NCBI GenBank assembly: GCA_050742975.1
Contig: JBOGDQ010000332.1
Location: forward strand, 1-33,567
Length of the DNA: 33,567 bases
Source: JBDTGE01 sp050742975
GTDB taxonomy: Bacteria; Actinomycetota; Actinomycetes; Mycobacteriales; Jatrophihabitantaceae
Reading direction: 5' to 3'
Part shown: piece by piece, positions 9,345 to 16,247 of the stretch
How positions within the stretch are numbered: the stretch's first letter is position 1
How the letters are laid out: every line of letters starts with the position of its first letter
Made by a program: the position numbers and the translations under genes
Notes under the pieces: model-generated
Told to the model about the DNA's origin: nothing
Database searches by the model: none
Seen by the model: only the letters and a program-made list of their open reading frames with translations

Positions 9345-10337
9345 CTACAACGCCCCGTAATCCAGCCCGATCTGGCGGCGGACCTCGTCCATGGACCGCA
9401 TGATCGCCAACGTCTCGTCCAGTGGCAGCAGCGGACTTTCGGTCAGCCCGGCGCGCAGGCACCGGCCCACCTCGGCCGCCTCGTGCCGCAGCCCCTGCCC
9501 CTCGTGCGTGACTTCGTAGCGCTCGAGCTCGCGACCGTCCCGCGCGATGACCCGGAACGTCGTCGGCGTGTAGAACCAGCCGTCGATCTCCAGCCGCGCC
9601 TCGGATCCGTAGATCGCGGCCGGGTTGTCCGAGGCGGCGGCCAGGGAGGTCGTCAGCACCGCATGTGCGCCGCTGTCGTACTGGAAGATCATCGACGTGG
9701 TGGCGTCCACTCCGGTGAACGCGGGATCGCTGACGGCCGTGATGCGCGACGGCACGCCGAGGACGAGGTGCGCGAACGACACCGGGTAGATGCCCAGGTC
9801 CAGCAGTGCGCCACCACCGAGCGACGGTGCGAACAGCCGGAATTCCGGATCCTCGGCGAACCACTGCCCGTGCTCGGCGGTGAGATATGCGATCTTGCCC
9901 AGCGTCCCGGCGGCGAGGATCTCGCGCACCCGGGCGATATGGGGCAGGAAGCGCGTCCACATGGCCTCCATGAGGAACGTGCCGCGAGCGCGGGCGGCGT
10001 CGATCATCTCGCCGGCCTGCGCGGCGTCCATCGCGAACGGCTTCTCTACGAGCACGGCCTTGCCGGCGTCGATCGCAAGCAGCGCGGCGTCCCTGTGGCC
10101 GGGATGCGGTGTCGATACGTACACCGCGTCCACGTCGGGATCGTGGACCAGCGCCTCGTACGAGGCGTGCCGGTGCGGTATCGCAAACTCGTCCCCGAAT
10201 GCCTCGGCCGTATCGTGCGCGCGGGACCCGACCGCAATCAGTTCGGCGTCGGGCAGTAGCGCAAGATCGCGAGCGAACGTGTGGGCGATGCCGCCGGTGG
10301 CGAGGACGCCCCAGCGGATGCGGGAGAGCGAGGTCAT
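9345..10337 (-). CDS. Gfo/Idh/MocA family NAD(P)-dependent oxidoreductase
   Basis: The protein is 330 residues. The N-terminal Rossmann fold opens IRWGVLATGGIAHTFARDL, where GVLATGGIA is the dinucleotide-binding loop. The family motif EKPFA is in VLVEKPFAMDA near residue 110, and its lysine is a usual catalytic residue. The C-terminal alpha/beta domain contains GGGALLDLGIYPVSFA. Members oxidise or reduce sugars, inositols or trans-dihydrodiols; the PFAM-type pattern resembles the dihydrodiol/D-xylose dehydrogenase branch, but the substrate is not evident. I chose the ATG at 10337 (MTSLSRIRW) because GAAGGAG sits 7 bases upstream. The open frame extends to 10364 without a better site. It is transcribed divergently from the M3 peptidase gene across 88 bases. 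Confidence 0.9.
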   Translation of the reverse strand: MTSLSRIRWGVLATGGIAHTFARDLALLPDAELIAVGSRAHDTAEAFGDEFAIPHRHASYEALVHDPDVDAVYVSTPHPGHRDAALLAIDAGKAVLVEKPFAMDAAQAGEMIDAARARGTFLMEAMWTRFLPHIARVREILAAGTLGKIAYLTAEHGQWFAEDPEFRLFAPSLGGGALLDLGIYPVSFAHLVLGVPSRITAVSDPAFTGVDATTSMIFQYDSGAHAVLTTSLAAASDNPAAIYGSEARLEIDGWFYTPTTFRVIARDGRELERYEVTHEGQGLRHEAAEVGRCLRAGLTESPLLPLDETLAIMRSMDEVRRQIGLDYGAL

Positions 10338-10412
10338 ACGGCGGCTCCTTCGGGTGGCAGGCACCGCCCAGTCTGCCGGGTCCGTTCATCGATCGGCGTT
10401 GCGGCGGCTCAC

Positions 10413-10418
10413 TAGAGT
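10413..10418 (+). promoter_or_regulatory. -10 box of a probable leaderless promoter for the M3 peptidase
   Basis: TAGAGT (TANNNT) ends seven bases before the GTG at 10426. No ribosome binding site precedes that start, and the N-terminus translated from it is reasonable, so transcription probably begins at the start codon. Confidence 0.5.
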
Positions 10419-10425
10419 CGGAGCG

Positions 10426-12450
10426 GTGACTGTCGAACCCCTGCAACTGCCCTCCGACGAATCAGAGTGGCCCGCCTTCGTGGCCGATCGCGCCGACACC
10501 AACCTCGCCCGTGCTCGCGAATTGATCGCCACGCTCAAGGACGGAACCACCCGCGACGCGTCCGCCGTCCTGGACCTGTGGAACGACTGCGACCTCGCGC
10601 TGCGCAACGCCGGTTCGCTGGTGAGCGTGCTGGCCGAGGTGCATCCCGACGAAGCGGTGCGGACTCTCGCCGAGGCGCGGCAGCAGGAAGTGTCCCGGCT
10701 GACCACCGACCGTGGCCTGGACCGCGACCTGTTCGAGGTGCTCGCGGCAGTCGACGCGTCGGGGCTGGACGCGCACGCTCGGCGACTGCTCGCACACACG
10801 CTGCGCGACTTCCGGCGCAGCGGCGTCGACCGCAGTGACGAGGTGCGTACCCGGTTGCGTGAGATCTCGGAGCGATCGACGGTCCTCGGTCAGGACTTCT
10901 CCCGCAACATCCGCGACGACGTCCGCAGCATCGCCGTAACGCCGGACCGACTGGCCGGTCTGCCGCAGGACTTCATCGACGCGCACCCGCCGGGCGACGA
11001 CGGCCTGGTCGTGCTCACCACCGACTACCCCGACTACATCCCGTTCCGCACCTTCGCCGCCGACGCCGACGCGCGCCGCGAGCTGGCCGTCCAGTTCCTC
11101 AACCGGGCCTGGCCGCAGAACGACGAGCTGCTGTCCGAGCTGCTCAGCCTGCGCGCCGAGCAGGCCGAGCTACTCGGCTATCCCGACTGGCCGGCGCTCG
11201 ATTCCGAGGTCAAGATGGTGAAGACCGGCGCGGCGATCGCCGAGTTCATCGAGCAGATCGCCACGCTGGCCGAACCGTCGGCACGCCGCGACTTCGACGT
11301 CCTGCTCGAGCGGCGCCGTCAGGACGATCCCGGGGCCACGACGCTGGACAGCTCGAACTCGGCCTACTACGCCGAGCTGATCCGGCGTGAGCGGCTCGAC
11401 GTCGATGCGCAACAGGTGCGCCGCTACTTCGACTTCGCGCAGGTCCGCGCCGGGCTGCTCGACGTCACCGGGCGGCTGTTCGGTCTCGAGTACCGGCCGG
11501 TCGAGCACGCGCCGGTATGGGACAAGGAGGTCGTCGCGTACGACGTATTTTCCCCCGCCGACTACTCCCCCAGCGGCTACGCCCCCACTGCTGGGGGTGC
11601 CCCCATCTTCATTGGCGGGGGTACCCCCACCGACGGTGCGCAGCGCGGACGGATCTACCTGGACCTGCACCCGCGCGACGGCAAGTTCAAGCATGCGGCC
11701 CAGTTCGACCTGGTTGCCGGTGTGGAGGGGCGCCAGATGCCGGAGGGCGTGCTGGTCTGCAACTTCCCACGCGGTCTGATGGAGCACAGCGATGTCGTCA
11801 CGCTGTTCCACGAGTTCGGCCACCTCGTCCATCACGTGCTCGCCGGCCGGCAGCGCTGGGCTCGCTTCTCCGGCGTGGCCACGGAGTGGGACTTCGTCGA
11901 GGCGCCGTCGCAGATGCTCGAGGAGTGGGCCTGGGACGCGGACATCCTGCGCTCCTTCGCGTTCGATGAGGACGGTGGGCCGATCCCGGCCGACCTGGTC
12001 GCCCGGATGCGGGACGCGAAGGAGTTCGGCAAGGGCTACTTCATCCGGATGCAGACGTTCTACACGGCGCTGTCCTACCTGCTGCATGTCGAGCGGCCCG
12101 CGGACATTACCGCGAAGGTGCGCGAGTTGCAGGAACGGTACGACCTGTTCTCCTACCTCGACGGCACCCACTTCCACACCTCGTTCGGGCACCTGGAGGG
12201 TTACACCTCCGCGTACTACACCTACATGTGGAGCCTGGTGATCGCGAAGGACATGTTCTCGGCGTTCGACTCCGCCGACCTGTTCGACAGGGACGTCGCA
12301 TACCGGTACCGCGATCGCGTACTGGCGCCGGGCGGGCGCGAGGACGCCGCGGCGCTCGTCGCCGACTTCCTCGGTCGCCCGTACTCGATCGACGCGTTCG
12401 GACGCTGGCTGGCCACGGCGCCGTCCCTCGCGGCTGAGGCTCAGCGGTAG
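10426..12450 (+). CDS. M3 family zinc metallopeptidase (thimet oligopeptidase/Dcp type)
   Basis: The protein is 674 residues, full length for the family, which cleaves short peptides in the cytoplasm. The zinc motif is HEFGH (His462, Glu463, His466) in FHEFGHLVHH. The probable third ligand is Glu492 in FVEAPSQ, followed by the GYTSAYYTYMWSLVIAKDMF substrate-binding block near the C-terminus. The GTG at 10426 is preferred because of the adjacent -10 box and the lack of plausible coding upstream. Residues 376-402 are an abnormal Ser/Pro/Gly/Tyr-rich insert between VVAYDVF and RGRIYLDLHPR, encoded by a repeat element (11551-11629). It falls about 60 residues before the zinc site, probably in a surface loop, and the frame is kept. 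The 3' end overlaps the convergent GNAT gene by 10 bases. Confidence 0.92.
   Translation: MTVEPLQLPSDESEWPAFVADRADTNLARARELIATLKDGTTRDASAVLDLWNDCDLALRNAGSLVSVLAEVHPDEAVRTLAEARQQEVSRLTTDRGLDRDLFEVLAAVDASGLDAHARRLLAHTLRDFRRSGVDRSDEVRTRLREISERSTVLGQDFSRNIRDDVRSIAVTPDRLAGLPQDFIDAHPPGDDGLVVLTTDYPDYIPFRTFAADADARRELAVQFLNRAWPQNDELLSELLSLRAEQAELLGYPDWPALDSEVKMVKTGAAIAEFIEQIATLAEPSARRDFDVLLERRRQDDPGATTLDSSNSAYYAELIRRERLDVDAQQVRRYFDFAQVRAGLLDVTGRLFGLEYRPVEHAPVWDKEVVAYDVFSPADYSPSGYAPTAGGAPIFIGGGTPTDGAQRGRIYLDLHPRDGKFKHAAQFDLVAGVEGRQMPEGVLVCNFPRGLMEHSDVVTLFHEFGHLVHHVLAGRQRWARFSGVATEWDFVEAPSQMLEEWAWDADILRSFAFDEDGGPIPADLVARMRDAKEFGKGYFIRMQTFYTALSYLLHVERPADITAKVRELQERYDLFSYLDGTHFHTSFGHLEGYTSAYYTYMWSLVIAKDMFSAFDSADLFDRDVAYRYRDRVLAPGGREDAAALVADFLGRPYSIDAFGRWLATAPSLAAEAQR
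11551..11629 (-). repeat. 79-bp palindrome-rich repeat inserted in frame in the M3 peptidase gene (copy 1)
   Basis: The minus strand of this segment equals bases 15624-15702 of valS at 76 of 79 positions. From 11629 down it contains the 12-bp perfect palindrome GGGGGTACCCCC, a spacer GCCAATGAAGAT, a second G5/C5 block, AGCAGT, a third G5 run, and two degenerate 15-bp units (GTAGCCGCTGGGGGA and GTAGTCGGCGGGGGA). In the peptidase it is read as SPADYSPSGYAPTAGGAPIF and onward. All three frames in this orientation are open, so insertion is easily tolerated. Target-site duplications are not evident. Confidence 0.85.
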
Positions 12451-13258
12451 AGGACGGACAGCCGGTCGTCGACGGTGCGGTAGCCGAGCCGCTGGTAGAT
12501 CGGGTTCGACATCGGATTGGCCAGGTCCGCGTACAGCACGGGAATCGCCGGTCGATCCAGGATGTCGCGCGTGGCTGCAGCCGTCGCCGACGATCCGAAG
12601 CCGCGACCTCGTCGATCCGGCGGCGTGTACACCGGCCCCACGCGAGCGACGCCGTAGCTCGGCTGCCGGCCGACCGCCATCGTGCAGGGCGCACCCGCCT
12701 CGTCGGTCCAGAGCCAGATTCGATAGTTCCGCAGCCCGTGTCTGACATCCCGTCCGGCGTCGAAGCCCGGCGGCAGACTGCCGTGCGCCTCGATTGCGAA
12801 CGCCTCGAACCACTCGGTGAGCAAAGGCAGATCCACAACCGTTGCCAGCCGCGCGCTGCCTGGAACGCCCCCGGGATCGGTCAGTTCGTCGAGGCGGAAC
12901 AGCCGCAGACTCACCCCCGCAGCCTCCACCTGCCCGAGCCGCGCCAGGGCCGCGGCAAGCCCGCCCGTCTCGGCCACCGGGCCGCCGAGCTCGTGCACGA
13001 TCGGCAACAGAGTGGCCTGCTCGGCAAGCTCGTTGAACTCGAGCCAACCGGCGGTCAGCCCGATCGGGGTGTGCAGCTGCGAACGGATCGCGAGCGTCTG
13101 CCGATCGTCGGCGGGGTGGGCGCACCAGCCGTCGGCGTCGGCACCGCGCAGGCCGGCGACGACGCTGCCGAGCACCGTGTTGCGAACCGGATCGGCCGCG
13201 ATCAGGGCTCGAGCAGGGCGATGATCTAGTCGGCGTCTTTGGTCGTCCGGATCCGCAT
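12441..13258 (-). pseudogene. GNAT-family N-acetyltransferase gene with a disrupted 5' end
   Basis: Most of the gene is a good GNAT open frame, from LIAADPVRNTVLGSVVAGL to DRLSVLYR. The acetyl-CoA-binding loop is PPDRRGRGFGSSATAA, and a terminal block reads LYADLANPMSNPIYQRLGY. The natural start appears to be the ATG at 13258 (AGGA seven bases upstream), which gives MRIRTTKDAD and then a TAG at 13226-13228. The same frame continues IIALLEP to a TGA at 13202-13204, and the conserved LIAADPVRN block is one frame away. Adding one C to GAGCCCTGATC would join the frames. The gene therefore carries a nonsense codon and a one-base shift within about 20 codons. Otherwise translation starts at an internal GTG (VLGSVV), losing about 28 residues. 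The acyl acceptor is unknown. Confidence 0.6.
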
Positions 13259-13292
13259 CACCCGGTCCTCGCGTGCCGTGGTCGCGGGACAC

Positions 13293-13448
13293 GGTGGGGA
13301 GTTGGCCCGTCGGTACGAGCCGAGTGGCGCCGATGCCGTGCACCTCGCGAGCGGTCTTGCGGTCGACAGCGGCGACGTCTACTTCGCAACGTGGGACGCC
13401 CGGCTCCGAACGGGAGCGGCGGCCGCGGGGCTGACACTCGTGCCGAAT
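13293..13448 (+). pseudogene. C-terminal fragment of a VapC-like PIN-domain toxin
   Basis: The frame reads GGELARRYEPSGADAVHLAS, then GDVYFATWDARLRTGAAAAG and LTLVPN. The pair 'ADAVHLASxLA' and 'FATWDxRLRxAAxxxGL' is the usual C-terminal half of PIN-domain ribonucleases, including the last acidic residues of the active site. The N-terminal half with the first conserved Asp is absent, since upstream sequence belongs to the GNAT gene on the other strand, and no antitoxin gene is present. The frame runs on without homology to a stop at 13521, inside valS. It is a remnant of a toxin-antitoxin locus. Confidence 0.55.
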
Positions 13449-13482
13449 CGACAACCCGGCGAGGCGCACCGAATGACGTCCA

Positions 13483-13488
13483 TAGAAT
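13483..13488 (+). promoter_or_regulatory. -10 box of a probable leaderless valS promoter
   Basis: TAGAAT fits TANNNT and ends six bases before the GTG at 13495. There is no purine-rich ribosome binding site in that gap, so valS is probably read from a leaderless transcript. I see no tRNA-Val T-box-like leader. Confidence 0.55.
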
Positions 13489-13494
13489 GCGACG

Positions 13495-16233
13495 GTGACC
13501 CCGACCGAGCCCGCACGTCCTGACCTGCCGAGCCAGTACCAGCCGGCCGAGGTCGAGGGACCGCTCTACGAGCGCTGGGTCGAGCGCGGCTACTTCACCG
13601 CCGACCCATCGAGCAACAAGCCGCACTACTCGATCGTCATCCCGCCACCGAACGTCACCAGCAGCCTGCACCTCGGCAGCGCGCTTGAGCACTCGCTGAT
13701 CGACGCGCTGACCCGACGGGCGCGCATGACCGGGCACGACGTGCTCTGGCTGCCGGGCATGGACCACGCCAGCATCGCCGTCCAGAACCTGGTCGAGCGC
13801 CACCTGGCCGAGACCGAGGGCAAGGGCCGGTTCGACTACGGGCGCGAGGAGTTCGTCGCCAAGGCGTGGGAGTGGAAGGAGCGTTACGGCGGCCAGATCA
13901 AGGAGGGGATGCGCCGCCTCGGCGACGGCGTGGACTGGTCGCGCGAGCGGTTCACCCTGGACGAGGGTCTCAGCCGCTCGGTTCAGACGATCTTCAAACG
14001 GCTGTACGACGACGACCTGATCTACCGTGCCGAGCGGATCATCAACTGGTGCCCGCGGGATCTGACCGCGCTGAGTGACATCGAGGTCGACCATGCCGAG
14101 GAGGCCGGCGAGCTGGTCTCGATCCGGTACGGGGACGGCGACGCCTCGATCGTGGTCGCGACGACGCGCGCCGAGACGATGCTCGGCGACACCGCCGTAG
14201 CGGTGCACCCGGACGACGAGCGCTACCGACACCTGATCGGGACCGAGGTCGCGCTGCCGCTGACCAACCGGCGCATCCCGATCATCTCGGATGCACACGT
14301 CGATCCGAGCTTCGGCACCGGTGCGGTGAAGGTGACACCTGCGCACGACCCGAACGACTTCGAGATCGGCCGCCGCCACGACCTGCCGATGCCGACGATC
14401 ATGGACGAGCGGGGCGTGATCACCGCGGCCGGCCCGTTCGCCGGACTGGACCGGATGGAGGCGCGCTTCGCGATCGTGGCCGCGTTGCGCGAGGACGGCC
14501 GAATCATCGCCGAGAAGCGTCCGTACCTGCACTCGGTCGGGCACTGCTCGCGGTGCGACACCGTGGTCGAGCCACGGCTGTCCCTGCAGTGGTGGGTGCG
14601 CGTCGAGACGCTCGCGAAGGCCGCCGGTGACGCGGTGCGCGACGGGCGCGTCGTGATCGAACCGGCCGCGCTGGCGCCGCGCTACTTCCAGTGGGTGGAC
14701 GGCCTGCGCGACTGGTGCATCAGCCGGCAGCTGTGGTGGGGGCACCGCATCCCGGTCTGGTATTCACCCGACGGCGACGACGCGTGCTTCGGCCCCGACG
14801 AGACGCCGCCCGCCGGCTGGACCCAGGACCAGGACGTCCTGGACACCTGGTTCTCCTCCGCCCTCTGGCCGTTCTCGACGATGGGCTGGCCCGAGGACAC
14901 CGAGGACCTGCGCACCTACTACCCGACCACGGTGCTGGTCACCGGCTACGACATCCTGTTCTTCTGGGTCGTCCGGATGATGCTGTTCGGCCTGTACGCC
15001 ATGGACGGCGAGGTCCCGTTTCGCACCGTGCTGCTGCACGGGCTGGTGCGCGACGCGTCCGGCAAGAAGATGTCCAAGTCGCGCGGCAACGTCATCGACC
15101 CGCTGCTCTGGATCGACAAGTACGGCGCCGACGCGGTGCGGCTGTCCCTGCTGCAGGGTGCGAACCCCGGCGCCGACCAGGCGATAAACGAGGAGTGGGT
15201 GGTGGGCGCCCGCAACTTCTGCAACAAGCTCTGGAACGCGACCCGGTTCGCCCTGCTCAACGGTGCGACGATCGAGGGACCGCTGCCGGCGCCGACTGTC
15301 AGTCCAGGCGCCCGCGGAGGCGACGAAGGAACCGGAGCAATAGGCATAGATGCGTGGATCCTGTCGCGGCTGCACGCGGTGATCGGCGAGGTCGACGCGC
15401 TGTACGAGCGGTTCGAGTTCGCCAAGATCGCCGACGTCCTGTACCACTTCGCGTGGGACGAGGTGTGCGACTGGTACGTCGAGCTCGCCAAGATCTCGCT
15501 CGCGGGCCCGGGCGCCGATGCCACGCGGCGAGTGCTCGGTGAGGTCCTGGACACCTTGCTGCGGTTGCTGCACCCGATGGTGCCGTTCGTGACGGAGACG
15601 CTCTGGACCGCGCTGACAGGCAATGGGGGTACCCCCGCCAATGAAGATGGGGGCACCCCCAGCAGTGGGGGCGTAGCCGGCGGGGGAGTAGCCGGCGGGG
15701 GAGTAGCCGGCGGGGGAGTAGCCGGCGGGGGAGAGTCCGTGGTCATCGCCCGGTGGCCGGTCGTGGATACGTCGCGGGCCAACGCGGACGCAGAAGCGGA
15801 GATCGCCGTGGTGCAGTCCGTGGTCGGCGAGGTGCGCCGGTTCCGGTCCGACCAGGGCGTGAAGCCAGCGCAGCGAGTCCCGGCGCGGCTGACCGGTGCC
15901 GGCGGGGGAGAGGCCGCGATCCGCTGGCTGTTGCGCCTGGACGAACCGGGTGACGGCTTCGCGACGACGGCCTCGCTCACCACCGCGCGCGGCATCGACG
16001 TCGAGCTGGACCTGTCCGGGGCGATCGACGTCGCGGCCGAACGGACCAGGCTCACGAAGGACCTGGCGGCGGCGGAGAAGGAGCGCGCCGTCAACGCCGG
16101 AAAGCTCGGGAACGAGGCATTCACCGCCAAGGCCCCGGACGCGGTCATCGGCAAGGTGCGCGACCGGCTCGCGGCGGCCGAGGCCGACATGCTCCGGATC
16201 CGCGCCGCGCTGGAGGCACTCCCACCTTCGTGA
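13495..16233 (+). CDS. valS: Valyl-tRNA synthetase
   Basis: A 912-residue class I synthetase that charges tRNA-Val and edits mischarged threonine. The HIGH-type motif is HLGS (59-62) and KMSKS is at 525-529 (GKKMSKSRGNVIDP). The connective editing domain contains ATTRAETMLGDTAVAVHP, the anticodon-binding domain follows, and the C-terminal coiled coil ends the protein (RTRLTKDLAAAEKERAVNAG). The GTG at 13495 gives VTPTEPARPDLPSQYQPAEV, a typical start. Two additions stand out. Residues 710-746 are a Gly/Pro/Ser/Ala insert from the palindromic repeat, between TLWTALTG and ESVVIARWP. Around residues 602-619, a Gly-rich loop before DAWILSRL uses two ATA codons. Both are in linker positions, so the enzyme should remain functional. 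Confidence 0.96.
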   Translation: MTPTEPARPDLPSQYQPAEVEGPLYERWVERGYFTADPSSNKPHYSIVIPPPNVTSSLHLGSALEHSLIDALTRRARMTGHDVLWLPGMDHASIAVQNLVERHLAETEGKGRFDYGREEFVAKAWEWKERYGGQIKEGMRRLGDGVDWSRERFTLDEGLSRSVQTIFKRLYDDDLIYRAERIINWCPRDLTALSDIEVDHAEEAGELVSIRYGDGDASIVVATTRAETMLGDTAVAVHPDDERYRHLIGTEVALPLTNRRIPIISDAHVDPSFGTGAVKVTPAHDPNDFEIGRRHDLPMPTIMDERGVITAAGPFAGLDRMEARFAIVAALREDGRIIAEKRPYLHSVGHCSRCDTVVEPRLSLQWWVRVETLAKAAGDAVRDGRVVIEPAALAPRYFQWVDGLRDWCISRQLWWGHRIPVWYSPDGDDACFGPDETPPAGWTQDQDVLDTWFSSALWPFSTMGWPEDTEDLRTYYPTTVLVTGYDILFFWVVRMMLFGLYAMDGEVPFRTVLLHGLVRDASGKKMSKSRGNVIDPLLWIDKYGADAVRLSLLQGANPGADQAINEEWVVGARNFCNKLWNATRFALLNGATIEGPLPAPTVSPGARGGDEGTGAIGIDAWILSRLHAVIGEVDALYERFEFAKIADVLYHFAWDEVCDWYVELAKISLAGPGADATRRVLGEVLDTLLRLLHPMVPFVTETLWTALTGNGGTPANEDGGTPSSGGVAGGGVAGGGVAGGGVAGGGESVVIARWPVVDTSRANADAEAEIAVVQSVVGEVRRFRSDQGVKPAQRVPARLTGAGGGEAAIRWLLRLDEPGDGFATTASLTTARGIDVELDLSGAIDVAAERTRLTKDLAAAEKERAVNAGKLGNEAFTAKAPDAVIGKVRDRLAAAEADMLRIRAALEALPPS
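15298..15350 (+). other. Compositionally odd loop within valS
   Basis: The segment coding TVSPGARGGDEGTGAIGI replaces the short linker usually found before the 'DxWILSRL' block. It uses AGT, GGA, GAA, GCA and two ATA isoleucine codons within five codons, unlike the surrounding GC-rich third positions. This suggests a small insertion or a recently altered loop. No second copy is seen in this window. Confidence 0.35.
15624..15732 (+). repeat. Palindrome-rich repeat inserted in frame in valS (copy 2), with four 15-bp tandem units
   Basis: Bases 15624-15672 contain the GGGGGTACCCCC palindrome, the spacer GCCAATGAAGAT, a GGGGGCACCCCC block and a further G5 run, identical to the complement of 11581-11629. 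Bases 15673-15732 are four perfect copies of GTAGCCGGCGGGGGA, which encode VAGGG four times; copy 1 has two degenerate units. The insert reads GGTPANEDGGTPSSGG and then the VAGGG array. In this orientation only the frame used is free of stops; the other two contain TGA or TAG. Confidence 0.88.
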
Positions 16234-16247
16234 GGTAGAACCACCAC

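Noticed and set aside
11170..13125. Long minus-strand frame spanning the M3 peptidase and part of the GNAT gene
   Set aside because: It is in a different frame from the recognisable GNAT protein and shows only shadow composition.
15673..15732. CRISPR array suggested by the regular repeats in valS
   Set aside because: The 15-bp units are contiguous with no spacers and are read in frame as VAGGG repeats.
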